Of a stretch of DNA of 64,000 bases, positions 8,804 to 16,667 are shown in pieces (within the stretch, counting starts at the first letter, position 1; each line of letters opens with the position of its first letter). The DNA is taken from contig JARLHP010000026.1 of NCBI GenBank assembly GCA_031292195.1, positions 1-64,000 of the forward strand. The letters run 5' to 3'. This stretch comes from Syntrophobacteraceae bacterium. Lineage in GTDB: Bacteria; Desulfobacterota; Syntrophobacteria; Syntrophobacterales; Syntrophobacteraceae. The notes beneath the pieces are model-generated. The model made no database searches, was not told the DNA's origin, and was given only the letters and a program-made list of their open reading frames with translations. Both the position numbers and the translations under genes were made by a program.

Positions 8804-9227
8804 TTATCGACTTCAACCGAAGGGGACTCCCCCGTGTGAAAATGTAGCATGCGACAGGGAAGGAATGCAACACTGTTGTTGCATGCAACATTTCGCCATG
8901 GAGGTCAATGGACTTCGATAGCTCTTATCATACCGTAACTAACTATAACCGTTAGCTAAAGTGCGAACGTGACATCTTTCGATCCGGGGGGCATAAAACT
9001 TGCCTATAGATAATAATGACGACGCCTTTGGGCCACTTCTGCTTTTCTTATTATATTAGAACATGGTGCAAGCAACGGCGGTCCGATTGTGGGAAGGGAA
9101 GGCAACATGGATATCCCTTCCTTTAGAAGGACACGGCCTCCGCCAAGGTGCCAAGCCCAATCGGCCCGCTTGTGTATCACTTTACGGCCGTTGGTTCTGA
9201 ACGCCGAAATTTCGGCAGATTGGAGCG

Positions 9228-9389
9228 ATGAAAAAGTTGGGAGCGATTCTTCTCATTGTACTAATTCTTTTGATCGTGGGGGCATTCCCTGCCTGGCCAC
9301 ACAGCCGGAGGTGGGGATACTATCCAAGCGGTGGCATGGGGGTGTTACTGCTGATCGTGCTGGTACTATTGTTGATCGGCCGTTTCTGA
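9228..9389 (+). CDS. DUF3309-family small membrane protein
   Basis: 53 residues beginning MKKLGAILLIVLILLIVGAF and ending LLLIVLVLLLIGRF. Two hydrophobic segments flank a short polar stretch with WPHSRRWGYYPSGG, exactly the arrangement of DUF3309 proteins. A ggag site precedes the ATG. Function of the family is unknown; such genes commonly sit near CsbD and other stress-related small genes, as here. It was found by reading the frame directly. The gap 8804-9227 shows nothing else convincing. Confidence 0.82.
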   Translation: MKKLGAILLIVLILLIVGAFPAWPHSRRWGYYPSGGMGVLLLIVLVLLLIGRF

Positions 9390-9631
9390 CGGGAGCGAAA
9401 GCCTCAATTGGAACTTCACGGCCCCTTTGCTGTGAACCATGGCCCGGCAACGGTAAACACAACCTTTCAGGACATGAGGAACAAGTAATGACCTTGCAAC
9501 AAAAGCGCAGGCAACTGGAATCGACGGGTGACCCAACTCATCCGGCATCAGTCAAACCCCGAAATTGTGCAGGTATGGGAGTAACACAATAACCACCTGG
9601 CAGCACATCCGACCGATAAGGAGGAAACATT

Positions 9632-10840
9632 ATGAAAATTAGTCGATTTCTTGGGCGATCTTTGATCGTGCTACTCGCCATGATGATGGTCCCGTTTGGA
9701 GCGTTTTCACAGGAAGCACCCAGCTCCGCCAAGGCATTCACCGAGGCGGAGCTTGACCAGATGCTTGCCCCGATCGCGCTCTATCCTGATTCTCTGCTGG
9801 CACAAATCATGGTGGCCGCAACCTTTCCAGATCAGGTCGCGGAAGCCGACGCCTGGTTGAAGGCAAATCCGAACCTGAAGGGGGATGCGCTCAATGCCGC
9901 CCTGGATAAGATGAACTGGGATCTGAGCGTGAAGGCGCTGGCGCCTTTCCCGCAGGTACTCGCAATGATGGCTGCGCGGACGGCTTGGACTAAAAATCTG
10001 GGGGACGCATTCACGGCCCAGGAGTCCGATGTTATAGCCGCGGTTCAGAAGCTGCGCTCCAAAGCCTACGCCGCGGGTAATCTGAAGACGACGGCGGAGC
10101 AGAAAGTGGTGGTCAGAAATAATACGTACGAGGTGGAGCCTGTTAATCCCGACGTTGTCTATGTGCCGCGTTACGATCCGTCGGTTGTCTATGGGTCCTG
10201 GTGGTGGCCGGCGTACCCTCCCTTCGCATATTACCCCGTTTGGCCCGGTGTGGCCATGGGCGTAGGAGTATTCGGGTTTTGGGGTGGTATAAGCGTGGGG
10301 CCTTCCTGGGGCTGGGGCTGGGGGTCCTGGAACTGGGGCGGCAGACATATGAACGTCAATGTGAATCGAAATATCAATATCAACAGCAGGAATGCTCATA
10401 TCAATAGAAACTTCAGAACCGCAAACTTCCACAGTTTCGCGGGCCGGGGAACCGCTGGTCGAAGGGGCGCCGGTTTTGGCCATAACGGCGCGTGTGGTGC
10501 GCAAGGCAGACCATCGGCAGCCTCCTTCCAACGTGGACTTAAGGCCGGCGGCTCTCGCGGCGCTGCCGGAAATGTTTCGCACCGCGCAACGCGCGGTACG
10601 GGCAGTAGCCGGAGCGGTAAAGTGAGCCGAGCCGGCTCGCGAAGCGCCGGAGCTCGACGAGGCACAGCCAACGTCAGGCACGGTAAAGCGCATGGAACGG
10701 GCCGCCACGCCACCGGCCACGTAAACCGAGGCGGATCTCGTGGCGCTGGCCACCGCACCAACATGAGCCGGGGCGGAGCGCGTGGCGCGGGCCACCATGG
10801 TGGTGGTGGCGGCGGTGGTAAAGGGAGAGGTCGCAAATAG
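9632..10840 (+). CDS. DUF3300 domain protein, exported, with Gly/Arg-rich tail
   Basis: 402 residues with a strong aggagg site. Residues 1-26 form a signal peptide. Residues about 35-185 are the DUF3300 domain (LDQMLAPIALYPDSLLAQIM, WTKNLGDAFTAQ, PDVVYVPRYDPSVVYG). A hydrophobic, Trp/Gly-rich section follows (about 190-235), then a low-complexity tail rich in Gly, Arg, His and Asn. Secreted or outer-envelope protein of unknown function; often found with DUF3309/CsbD-type genes. The tail has a repetitive nucleotide composition unlike the first half. Confidence 0.85.
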   Translation: MKISRFLGRSLIVLLAMMMVPFGAFSQEAPSSAKAFTEAELDQMLAPIALYPDSLLAQIMVAATFPDQVAEADAWLKANPNLKGDALNAALDKMNWDLSVKALAPFPQVLAMMAARTAWTKNLGDAFTAQESDVIAAVQKLRSKAYAAGNLKTTAEQKVVVRNNTYEVEPVNPDVVYVPRYDPSVVYGSWWWPAYPPFAYYPVWPGVAMGVGVFGFWGGISVGPSWGWGWGSWNWGGRHMNVNVNRNININSRNAHINRNFRTANFHSFAGRGTAGRRGAGFGHNGACGAQGRPSAASFQRGLKAGGSRGAAGNVSHRATRGTGSSRSGKVSRAGSRSAGARRGTANVRHGKAHGTGRHATGHVNRGGSRGAGHRTNMSRGGARGAGHHGGGGGGGKGRGRK

Positions 10841-11015
10841 CATTTCAGTATGCCTATTGGGTTACCTGGCCAGGGTTGGGGGAATAGCCCCCAAGCCTGG
10901 GCCTGGAACCGGTCATTGTGATCGCGCTCATGTAAATGGGCCGTATTTGACAGGAGCCGGGAAACCGTTCGACAACCGCAACCTCTAAACTTCTTTAACC
11001 AAGAAGGAACAAGTC

Positions 11016-11204
11016 ATGAACTGGAGTCAAATCGCGGAGAACTGGAATGGACAGTTGACCAAACTCTACGACTGGACCATCAATCGATTGGCAAGCTCTG
11101 CTGACAAAAGCGATGTAAAAACAACGCAGACAGATTATCCGCCGGCATCAGTCACACCCCGCAACTACACGGGTCAGGAGGAATGCCATGAAATCCAGCA
11201 CTAA
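11016..11204 (+). CDS. Small hypothetical protein next to CsbD
   Basis: 62 residues starting MNWSQIAENWNGQLTKLYDW after an aaggaac site. The first residues resemble the start of CsbD proteins (MNWDQIEGNW), so it may be a divergent or truncated CsbD. The C-terminal part overlaps the CsbD gene at 11188 by 17 bases. The sequence encoding PPASVTPRNY recurs at about 9540-9575 (a 34-codon open frame beginning at 9488), which indicates a duplication in this region. Real expression is uncertain. The gap 10841-11015 shows no gene. Confidence 0.45.
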   Translation: MNWSQIAENWNGQLTKLYDWTINRLASSADKSDVKTTQTDYPPASVTPRNYTGQEECHEIQH

Positions 11205-11367
11205 GGATCAGGCTGAAGGCAAGTTTCACAAATTGAAGGGTAAGCTCCGGGAGATCGCCGGACAACTCGGCAGGAAACCCCGATTGGAAGCCGAAGGCAA
11301 AGACGAAAAAATTGCCGGCAAAGTACAAGAAAAGATCGGCCAGGTTGAGAAGGTTGTGGGGAAATAG
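11188..11367 (+). CDS. CsbD-family stress protein
   Basis: 59 residues, preceded by a strong caggagg site. The sequence MKSSTKDQAEGKFHKLKGKL and the repeat-like KDEKIAGKVQEKIGQVEKVV are typical of CsbD proteins, small hydrophilic helical proteins induced by general stress in many bacteria. The biochemical function is unknown. It sits in a run of small envelope/stress genes between 9.2 and 12.2 kb. Confidence 0.85.
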   Translation: MKSSTKDQAEGKFHKLKGKLREIAGQLGRKPRLEAEGKDEKIAGKVQEKIGQVEKVVGK

Positions 11368-11401
11368 GAGAGCTGCGCACCATATCCCGGATCGCCCTCG
11401 G

Positions 11402-11569
11402 GTCGGCGGTCGGGGCGCACACCCCGTTGCGCAACGTGAGCCTCAGCCACAGAAGCAACAGCCTGGTGTGAAGCGCCAACAACAACCGCAACCGCAGCAC
11501 CGGCAGAAACAACCGCAAAGGCAAGGTGGCACTGAAAAGAAGCAGAAAGGGCACGGACAAGAACAGTAA
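11402..11569 (+). pseudogene. Gln/Pro-rich C-terminal remnant of an envelope protein
   Basis: Downstream of csbD the plus-strand frame ends in a low-complexity tail, VAQREPQPQKQQPGVKRQQ then QPQHRQKQPQRQ, closing with KKQKGHGQEQ and a stop. Such tails are typical of the C-termini of exported YXWGXW/DUF3300-like proteins. No start, signal peptide or domain is present upstream. Probably a left-over gene end; function none or unknown. Confidence 0.35.
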
Positions 11570-11706
11570 AGATTGGAAACCGATGGAATTGGTTCCGGTA
11601 AGGGCTTGGGTGTCAAAGGAAGGAGCTGTTTTCTTGGAAGTCGGTTTACTCACGCGATTCCCATGAACACGCTCCAGGAAACTGGATCACGAAAGGAATG
11701 GAATCT

Positions 11707-11838
11707 ATGTCGAGCATTATTTTGGCAATAGTTTGTCTGATCATTGGTTTTGGGGGCGGGTACTTCTTTGGAAAAACAAAAGTAGCCAAGAAATTTGAAA
11801 CAAAAGCCGGAAAGATTGGAGATGTGATAAAATATTAA
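11707..11838 (+). CDS. Small single-span membrane protein
   Basis: 43 residues beginning MSSIILAIVCLIIGFGGGYF, followed by a basic tail FGKTKVAKKFETKAGK. One N-terminal transmembrane helix with a Gly-rich end and a positively charged cytoplasmic tail. A ggaatgg site precedes the ATG. No family is recognised; the composition resembles other short stress-associated membrane peptides. Confidence 0.55.
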   Translation: MSSIILAIVCLIIGFGGGYFFGKTKVAKKFETKAGKIGDVIKY

Positions 11839-11974
11839 ACGTCCGAAAATTGCTTAATCCAGAGGGATTTCGGATCGTATAAGGTAATCCCGTGGTCCGT
11901 TGAGAGGACGAGGGCCGTTCTGAAATGTGAAACATCCTGTCCTCCGCGGACTTTGGGCATAAAAGGAGAAAAAT

Positions 11975-12166
11975 ATGCCTTTGATTCATTTGATTCTTAT
12001 TCTGGTCGCCGTTGGAGTGATCCTTTGGCTGATTAACAACTACGTACCGATGGATTTTAAAATCAAGAGAATCCTTAATATAGTCGTGGTGATTTGTGTG
12101 ATTGTCTGGCTATTGAGCGTCTTCGGCGTCATCGGTTCGCTTTCGGGACTTCGTGTCGGGAGGTAA
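11975..12166 (+). CDS. Thivi_2564-like small membrane protein
   Basis: 63 residues with two transmembrane helices (LIHLILILVAVGVILWLI and ILNIVVVICVIVWLLSVFGV) around a short loop NNYVPMDFKIKR. This matches the Thivi_2564-type family of short membrane proteins. A strong aaaaggag site precedes the ATG. Function unknown. Last of the small-protein run. Confidence 0.75.
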   Translation: MPLIHLILILVAVGVILWLINNYVPMDFKIKRILNIVVVICVIVWLLSVFGVIGSLSGLRVGR

Positions 12167-12655
12167 GGGTTCACGCCGATCCAATAAGAAATGGTTGGAG
12201 GCAATGATCGATGTGTGCTTCGCCATGGATGCCGATCTCCGGTTCACATCCTTGGAACAAAGGCGGCGAAAAGGTGGTTGAGGTTCCGGAAGAAAAGGAG
12301 CTCGGCAAATCATGGCACGGCATCTTGCCTGGCACCGCGGGTGAGTGAAAACCGCTGCCGAACCGTACCGCGGGGTGCGCTCATCCGAAGGCTTCAGGAT
12401 CAACCACCTCGGAATCGGAAAGCGCCTCCGCCTTGGTGTGAACGTTTCTAAAATACATTGAGAGCAGAAAAATGATCGTAGTATTATCTTGCTCATGCGT
12501 AGACAACGCCAGGCGGAGTGGTGAGGTGAGCGCCATCTTCGATTGCGGTGTTTCATGGCATAACCTGTGACCGCTGACCATCGTCTAATTTTTCGGCTCA
12601 TCCCCCCAATGGTTCCAGTGTGGGGGGTAGATTCACTCCAGGGAGGCAAACCATC
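12167..12655. other. Intergenic stretch with no supported gene
   Basis: About 490 bp between the small membrane protein gene and creA. Short open frames on both strands lack ribosome sites and family resemblance. Nothing else was recognised. Confidence 0.6.
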
Positions 12656-13144
12656 ATGAAACGTATTGCAATCATTCTCGGCGGGGGGATTCTCCTGGTC
12701 ATAGTGCTCTTTGGATGGTGGGTTTTCAGTCGCCCCGATCGTGGAACGACCGGCTCGGTCAGCACGCATTTTCACTTGTTCGGCCCCAACGACAAGATCG
12801 TGATCGACAGTTTCGGCGATCCCAAAGTCCAAGGGGTGGCCTGTTACATCTCCCGTGCGCAAACGGGAGGGATGAAGGGCGAATTGGGCGTGGCGCAGGA
12901 CACGAGTGACGCCAGCATCGCCTGTCGTCAGGTCGGCCCGATCCAGGTCCTTGGTGAACTAAAGGACGGCGAGCGCGTGTTTGACGAGCGCCGCAGTCTC
13001 CTGTTCAAGAAGCTTCAGGTCGTACGGTTCTTCGACCGTAAGCGCAATGTGCTGGTTTACGTGGCGTATAGTGATCGGATTATCGAAGGCAGCCCGAAGA
13101 ACAGCATCAGCACGGTTGCGATCACGGGGTGGCGGGCGCCATAA
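12656..13144 (+). CDS. creA: CreA family protein
   Basis: 162 residues from the ATG after gggaggcaaacc. An N-terminal hydrophobic anchor or signal ([18 protein letters not shown], about residues 5-25) is followed by the CreA domain: [20 protein letters not shown], then [13 protein letters not shown] and [20 protein letters not shown]. CreA is a conserved periplasmic protein of unknown function in proteobacteria. No partner gene of the cre locus is adjacent. The start given is shorter than the maximal frame because it has the ribosome site and the signal. Confidence 0.9.
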   Translation: MKRIAIILGGGILLVIVLFGWWVFSRPDRGTTGSVSTHFHLFGPNDKIVIDSFGDPKVQGVACYISRAQTGGMKGELGVAQDTSDASIACRQVGPIQVLGELKDGERVFDERRSLLFKKLQVVRFFDRKRNVLVYVAYSDRIIEGSPKNSISTVAITGWRAP

Positions 13145-13411
13145 ATTCGAACTGCGCGGCATGGGCGGCGCCGGGTCGTTCGGAGAGCAGGAGGACCTTC
13201 CGGCGGGCAATCATGCCCGGCCGATCAGACCGTGGGGAGCAGCTTGCCGCACTGAAGGAGGAGGCGTGCTTATCCAGCCCTGTTCCCGATTAAAACTCCA
13301 TCTCGGAGAACCCGCCGAACACGATGATTGGCCGCTCACCCCGGCTATTTTTGTCAGCCGCAAGCGCTCCCAAGAATTATCGGCATTGAACTCTATCCCA
13401 GGAGGTTTTCT

Positions 13412-14233
13412 GTGAGTTTATTCGACGTGGATCCACAATCGTGCATTCGAGACGGTATCTGTGCCGCAGTCTGTCCCATGGGTATCATCGATTTCGAGAA
13501 AGGCGCCTATCCCACCCCCAACGCGGCCGCAGACGAATTGTGCATCCGCTGTGGACACTGTGTGGCGGTCTGCCCCACCGGCAGCCTCTCCCATCGCGAC
13601 ATGCCTGTCGACCAGTGCCCGTCGGTTCGCAAGGAGTTGGAGCTGAACCCCGAACACTGCGAACATTTTCTGCGCAGCCGGCGTTCCATACGAACATATA
13701 AAGACCAGCCGGTGTCCCGCGCAGAAATCACCAAACTCATTGAAATGGCCCGATACGCTCCTTCAGGGCACAACACCCAGTGCGCCGAATGGCTGGTTGT
13801 GGACAACCGGGATGAGGTGCGCAAACTGACCGGGATCGTGGCCGAATGGATGCGTTGGATGCTGGCCAACGAACCCGAGATCGCCCAGTCTCTGCACATG
13901 GACATTACCCTGAAACGTTATGAGAAAGGTACGGACGTCATTTTGCGCGACGCCCCGGTGGTGCTCGTTGCCCACGCCCCGGCAAAGCATCGCCTGGGCA
14001 CCTCCTCCTGCCTCATCGCCCTCAGTTATCTCGACCTGGCCGCGCCCAGCCTGGGGCTTGGCACCTGCTGGGCTGGTTATTTCAACGCCTCAGCCACAAT
14101 ATTTCCTCCCATGCAGCAGGCCCTTGCCTTGCCCGATGGCCATCAGGCCTTCGGCAGCATGATGCTCGGTTATCCTAAATTCAGCTATCAGCGACTGCCC
14201 ACCCGTAAAGCCCCGGCCATCGTCTGGCGCTGA
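13412..14233 (+). CDS. Nitroreductase with N-terminal 2[4Fe-4S] ferredoxin domain
   Basis: 273 residues from a GTG start with the strong site aggaggttttct. Residues about 5-65 carry two CX2-4CX2-3CX3CP clusters (CIRDGICAAVCP and CIRCGHCVAVCP) of a bacterial ferredoxin. Residues about 85-270 form an FMN-binding nitroreductase domain (SRRSIRTYKDQPVSRAEI, MARYAPSGHNTQ, GLGTCWAG). Enzymes with this architecture are common in anaerobes and reduce nitro compounds or unknown flavin substrates with electrons from the attached clusters. Cytosolic; no operon partner. Confidence 0.9.
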   Translation: MSLFDVDPQSCIRDGICAAVCPMGIIDFEKGAYPTPNAAADELCIRCGHCVAVCPTGSLSHRDMPVDQCPSVRKELELNPEHCEHFLRSRRSIRTYKDQPVSRAEITKLIEMARYAPSGHNTQCAEWLVVDNRDEVRKLTGIVAEWMRWMLANEPEIAQSLHMDITLKRYEKGTDVILRDAPVVLVAHAPAKHRLGTSSCLIALSYLDLAAPSLGLGTCWAGYFNASATIFPPMQQALALPDGHQAFGSMMLGYPKFSYQRLPTRKAPAIVWR

Positions 14234-14338
14234 GAGATCGAACAGCATAAAGGAACCCTGCCTGGTATACTTGCATTGTCATGTTGCCAAGGATTAATCA
14301 TCAAGCGTTGTCGCAGGTGTTAAGGAACCGATGGCTCC

Positions 14339-14641
14339 ATGCCGGGGGCAGTCACAATTGAGGGCGGAAAAGGAGGGGGGCTCTTGAGTTGGCGGAATCG
14401 AGCAGGGCAGGGATATCAGTATGAGGGCTGGTGGTTTGGGGAAGATACAAGGGATGTCCGGGCATCAATGATTGTCGGAAAACCGAGGTATCCGGGTGAC
14501 CGGAAGACTTGTGTTGTGAATGTGAAGTTCGAGCCACACACGAAATACGTTGTATGGATCAACTCGAAAAAGTTCACTGGATTTAAAGACGTTGAAGGAA
14601 ACTCGGCAGTTCCATACCTGTTGGTATTCCAAACCAGGTAG
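14339..14641 (+). pseudogene. C-terminal Ig-like (SbsA-type) domain fragment
   Basis: 100 residues. The pattern CVVNVKFEPHTKYVVWINSK, KFTGFKDVEGNSAVPYLLVF, QTR resembles the final strands of SbsA Ig-like domains, which usually end large exported enzymes or peptidases. There is no signal peptide or partner domain, and no clear ribosome site. Most likely the broken 3' end of a larger gene; a very small intact protein cannot be excluded. Confidence 0.5.
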
Positions 14642-14909
14642 AAAACTGAATCTCTGCCTATGATCTCCCGAATGGTCGGGACCGTAGAACATGCCCCTCG
14701 GGGAGCAACCTGGATGTAGTGTGGATTTCACCAGCCCGCCCCTTCGCACATGGTCTCGATGTTACCAGACATTTAATCGCGAAAAAGTAAGCCGGCGAAA
14801 GGCGGCGGTGGAAATGGCGAAATGAAAAAGGCGGCGGCCAATAATCATGAAATTCTATCTCAATGGGGCCTTGACGCTAAGCAGACCGGCATTCCAGGAT
14901 CTTTGCCGA

Positions 14910-15296
14910 CTACCAGACGACAGGAACGGGATATTGGCGGATGAAGGAATCCGGGGTAAGCAGAGATAACCCATGAGACAACGCTTGGCAGACCAGCATG
15001 CGGTCAAAGGGGTCTCTGTGGATTTCGGGCAACCTTGGCAGCATCAGGACTGCTTCCTCTCCGAGCGGCAGCGATTCGATGGCGTGCAGCGCTCTCATCC
15101 CGCCAATGAATCGCTCCGGCAGATCGGGTAGCGGCAGGCGCCCCAAGGCATGCTTAACGATGATTTCCCAGGCGGATACGCTGCTCAGAAAAACAGAATT
15201 GGAGTCATCCTGGAATAGTTCGCGGGCGCGCTCCGAGAGATCCATTGAGTCGCTGACGACCCAGAGGAAGGTGCAGGTGTCCAGAAGAATATTCAC
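14910..15296 (-). CDS. vapC: PIN-domain toxin, VapC-like
   Basis: 128 residues. PIN-domain acidic residues are visible: Asp6 in MNILLDTCTFLWV, Glu in SAWEIIVKHALG, and the pair in HRDPFDRMLVCQA, forming the metal site of a ribonuclease. VapC toxins cut RNA, often tRNA or rRNA. The gene overlaps its antitoxin gene (15293-15538) by 4 bases in the usual antitoxin-first order. All catalytic positions appear intact, so the module is probably active. Confidence 0.9.
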   Translation of the reverse strand: MNILLDTCTFLWVVSDSMDLSERARELFQDDSNSVFLSSVSAWEIIVKHALGRLPLPDLPERFIGGMRALHAIESLPLGEEAVLMLPRLPEIHRDPFDRMLVCQALSHGLSLLTPDSFIRQYPVPVVW

Positions 15297-15538
15297 GATT
15301 GCTTCCCGCTGAACGCATCGAAAAGATCTTCGGGTAGAGGCTCGAAGAAGCTCTCCGGAACCTCAAACAAACCCTTGGCCAAACCGATCGGGCGTTTGGC
15401 GCCGGTCTTAGGGGGCAAGGGGCGGATTTCGGCTATCGGCACGTTTCTCCGGCAAAGCAGTATCTTCTCCCCCTTCGCAAGGCGGTCGAGATACTTTGAC
15501 AAATGAGTTTTGGCTTCGTGAATGTTGAGTTTAATCAT
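15293..15538 (-). CDS. Phd/YefM-type antitoxin
   Basis: 81 residues. The N-terminal DNA-binding part has the family signature (IHEAKTHLSKYLDRLAKGEK, ILLCRRNVPIAEIRPL). The C-terminal tail (GLAKGLFEVPESFFEPLPED) is the toxin-binding part typical of antitoxins paired with PIN toxins. It should neutralise the downstream VapC and repress the operon. The upstream 15539-15782 region holds no gene and presumably carries the promoter and operator. Confidence 0.88.
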   Translation of the reverse strand: MIKLNIHEAKTHLSKYLDRLAKGEKILLCRRNVPIAEIRPLPPKTGAKRPIGLAKGLFEVPESFFEPLPEDLFDAFSGKQS

Positions 15539-15782
15539 GATTCAATCGTAAGTTAGAAACTAAACTAAGTCAATGGTTCTTTTTTACTTACCCTCCGGTG
15601 TTCGTTTTCGGCCACAAGGCCGTAAGATGCTTATCATACAATCAAGGCCCCCCAACGATCTCGGCTCGGCTCAATATCACGGAAACAGGTCGCCATGCTT
15701 AATCATTACGGGTGGCGCAGAACCGGTGAGCGATGAGAATCGACCGGGGGGATAAGCTTTTTTATACGGGAGGCGGATCAAA

Positions 15783-16622
15783 ATGGCCCGGCCTATCTGG
15801 AAAGGAAATATTTCCTTTGGACTTGTGAATGTCCCCATCACACTTTATTCCGCGGAACAAAAATACGAACTGCATTTCAAGCTGCTCGACAAGCGGACCA
15901 AAGCCGGGGTGCGCTACGAAAGGATAAGCGAAGCGACCGGCAAACCCGTTCCATGGGAAGATATCGCCAAGGGATACGAGTACGATAATGGAGACTATGT
16001 CGTGCTCACTGAGGAGGACTTTAAAAAAGCGGCGGTCGAAGCGACCCAGACGATAGAGATTTCGGATTTCGTAACCCTCGAATCCATCGAATACAAGTAC
16101 TTCGAAAAACCCTACTATGTCGTTCCCGGCAAAAAGGCGGAGAAGGGATACGTACTGCTGCGGGAAATATTGCGACGTTCAGGCAAAGTGGCCATCTCCA
16201 AGGTGGTGATCCGCTCGCGGCAGTACTTGTCGGCGCTGATACCGGAAGGCAAAGCGCTGGTTTTGGCTATTCTTCGTTATAACAATGAGTTGCGCGACCT
16301 GTCGGAATTTTCTTTTCCGACCGAAAGCCTTGAAGACTACAAGGTTACCGAAAAGGAACTTCAGATTGCCGGAATGCTGGTCGACAGCATGACATCTCAA
16401 TGGGATCCGCAAAAGTATCATGATGAATATCGGGAAGCGCTTATGGCCTGGATAGAAGAGAAGGCCAAATCCGGCGGGACCATGCCCGCCCCGCGGCCTG
16501 AGAAGGCTGAGGAGTCCGGGAAAGTTGTCGATATGATGGAGTTGCTCAAAAAAAGCGTCGAACAGGCTCACAGAAAACGGAGTATACCGGCGGCGGGCGG
16601 CAAACGTGACAAAGCGGCATGA
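15783..16622 (+). CDS. ku: Ku protein, non-homologous end joining
   Basis: 279 residues, the normal size of bacterial Ku. The start MARPIWKGNISFGLVNVPIT is diagnostic; the beta-barrel core (ITLYSAEQKYELHFKLLDK, EDFKKAAVEATQTIEISDFV, YFEKPYYVVPGKKAEKGY) and a basic C-terminal tail (AHRKRSIPAAGGKRDKAA) are present. Ku binds double-strand break ends as a homodimer and recruits LigD. A gggaggcgg site precedes the ATG. The ligD frame begins within a few bases of its stop, giving a two-gene repair operon. Confidence 0.95.
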   Translation: MARPIWKGNISFGLVNVPITLYSAEQKYELHFKLLDKRTKAGVRYERISEATGKPVPWEDIAKGYEYDNGDYVVLTEEDFKKAAVEATQTIEISDFVTLESIEYKYFEKPYYVVPGKKAEKGYVLLREILRRSGKVAISKVVIRSRQYLSALIPEGKALVLAILRYNNELRDLSEFSFPTESLEDYKVTEKELQIAGMLVDSMTSQWDPQKYHDEYREALMAWIEEKAKSGGTMPAPRPEKAEESGKVVDMMELLKKSVEQAHRKRSIPAAGGKRDKAA

Positions 16623-16667
16623 GGTGTGAGGCAACAGGATAGAAGATTTAACCGGAGCCGACTACTG

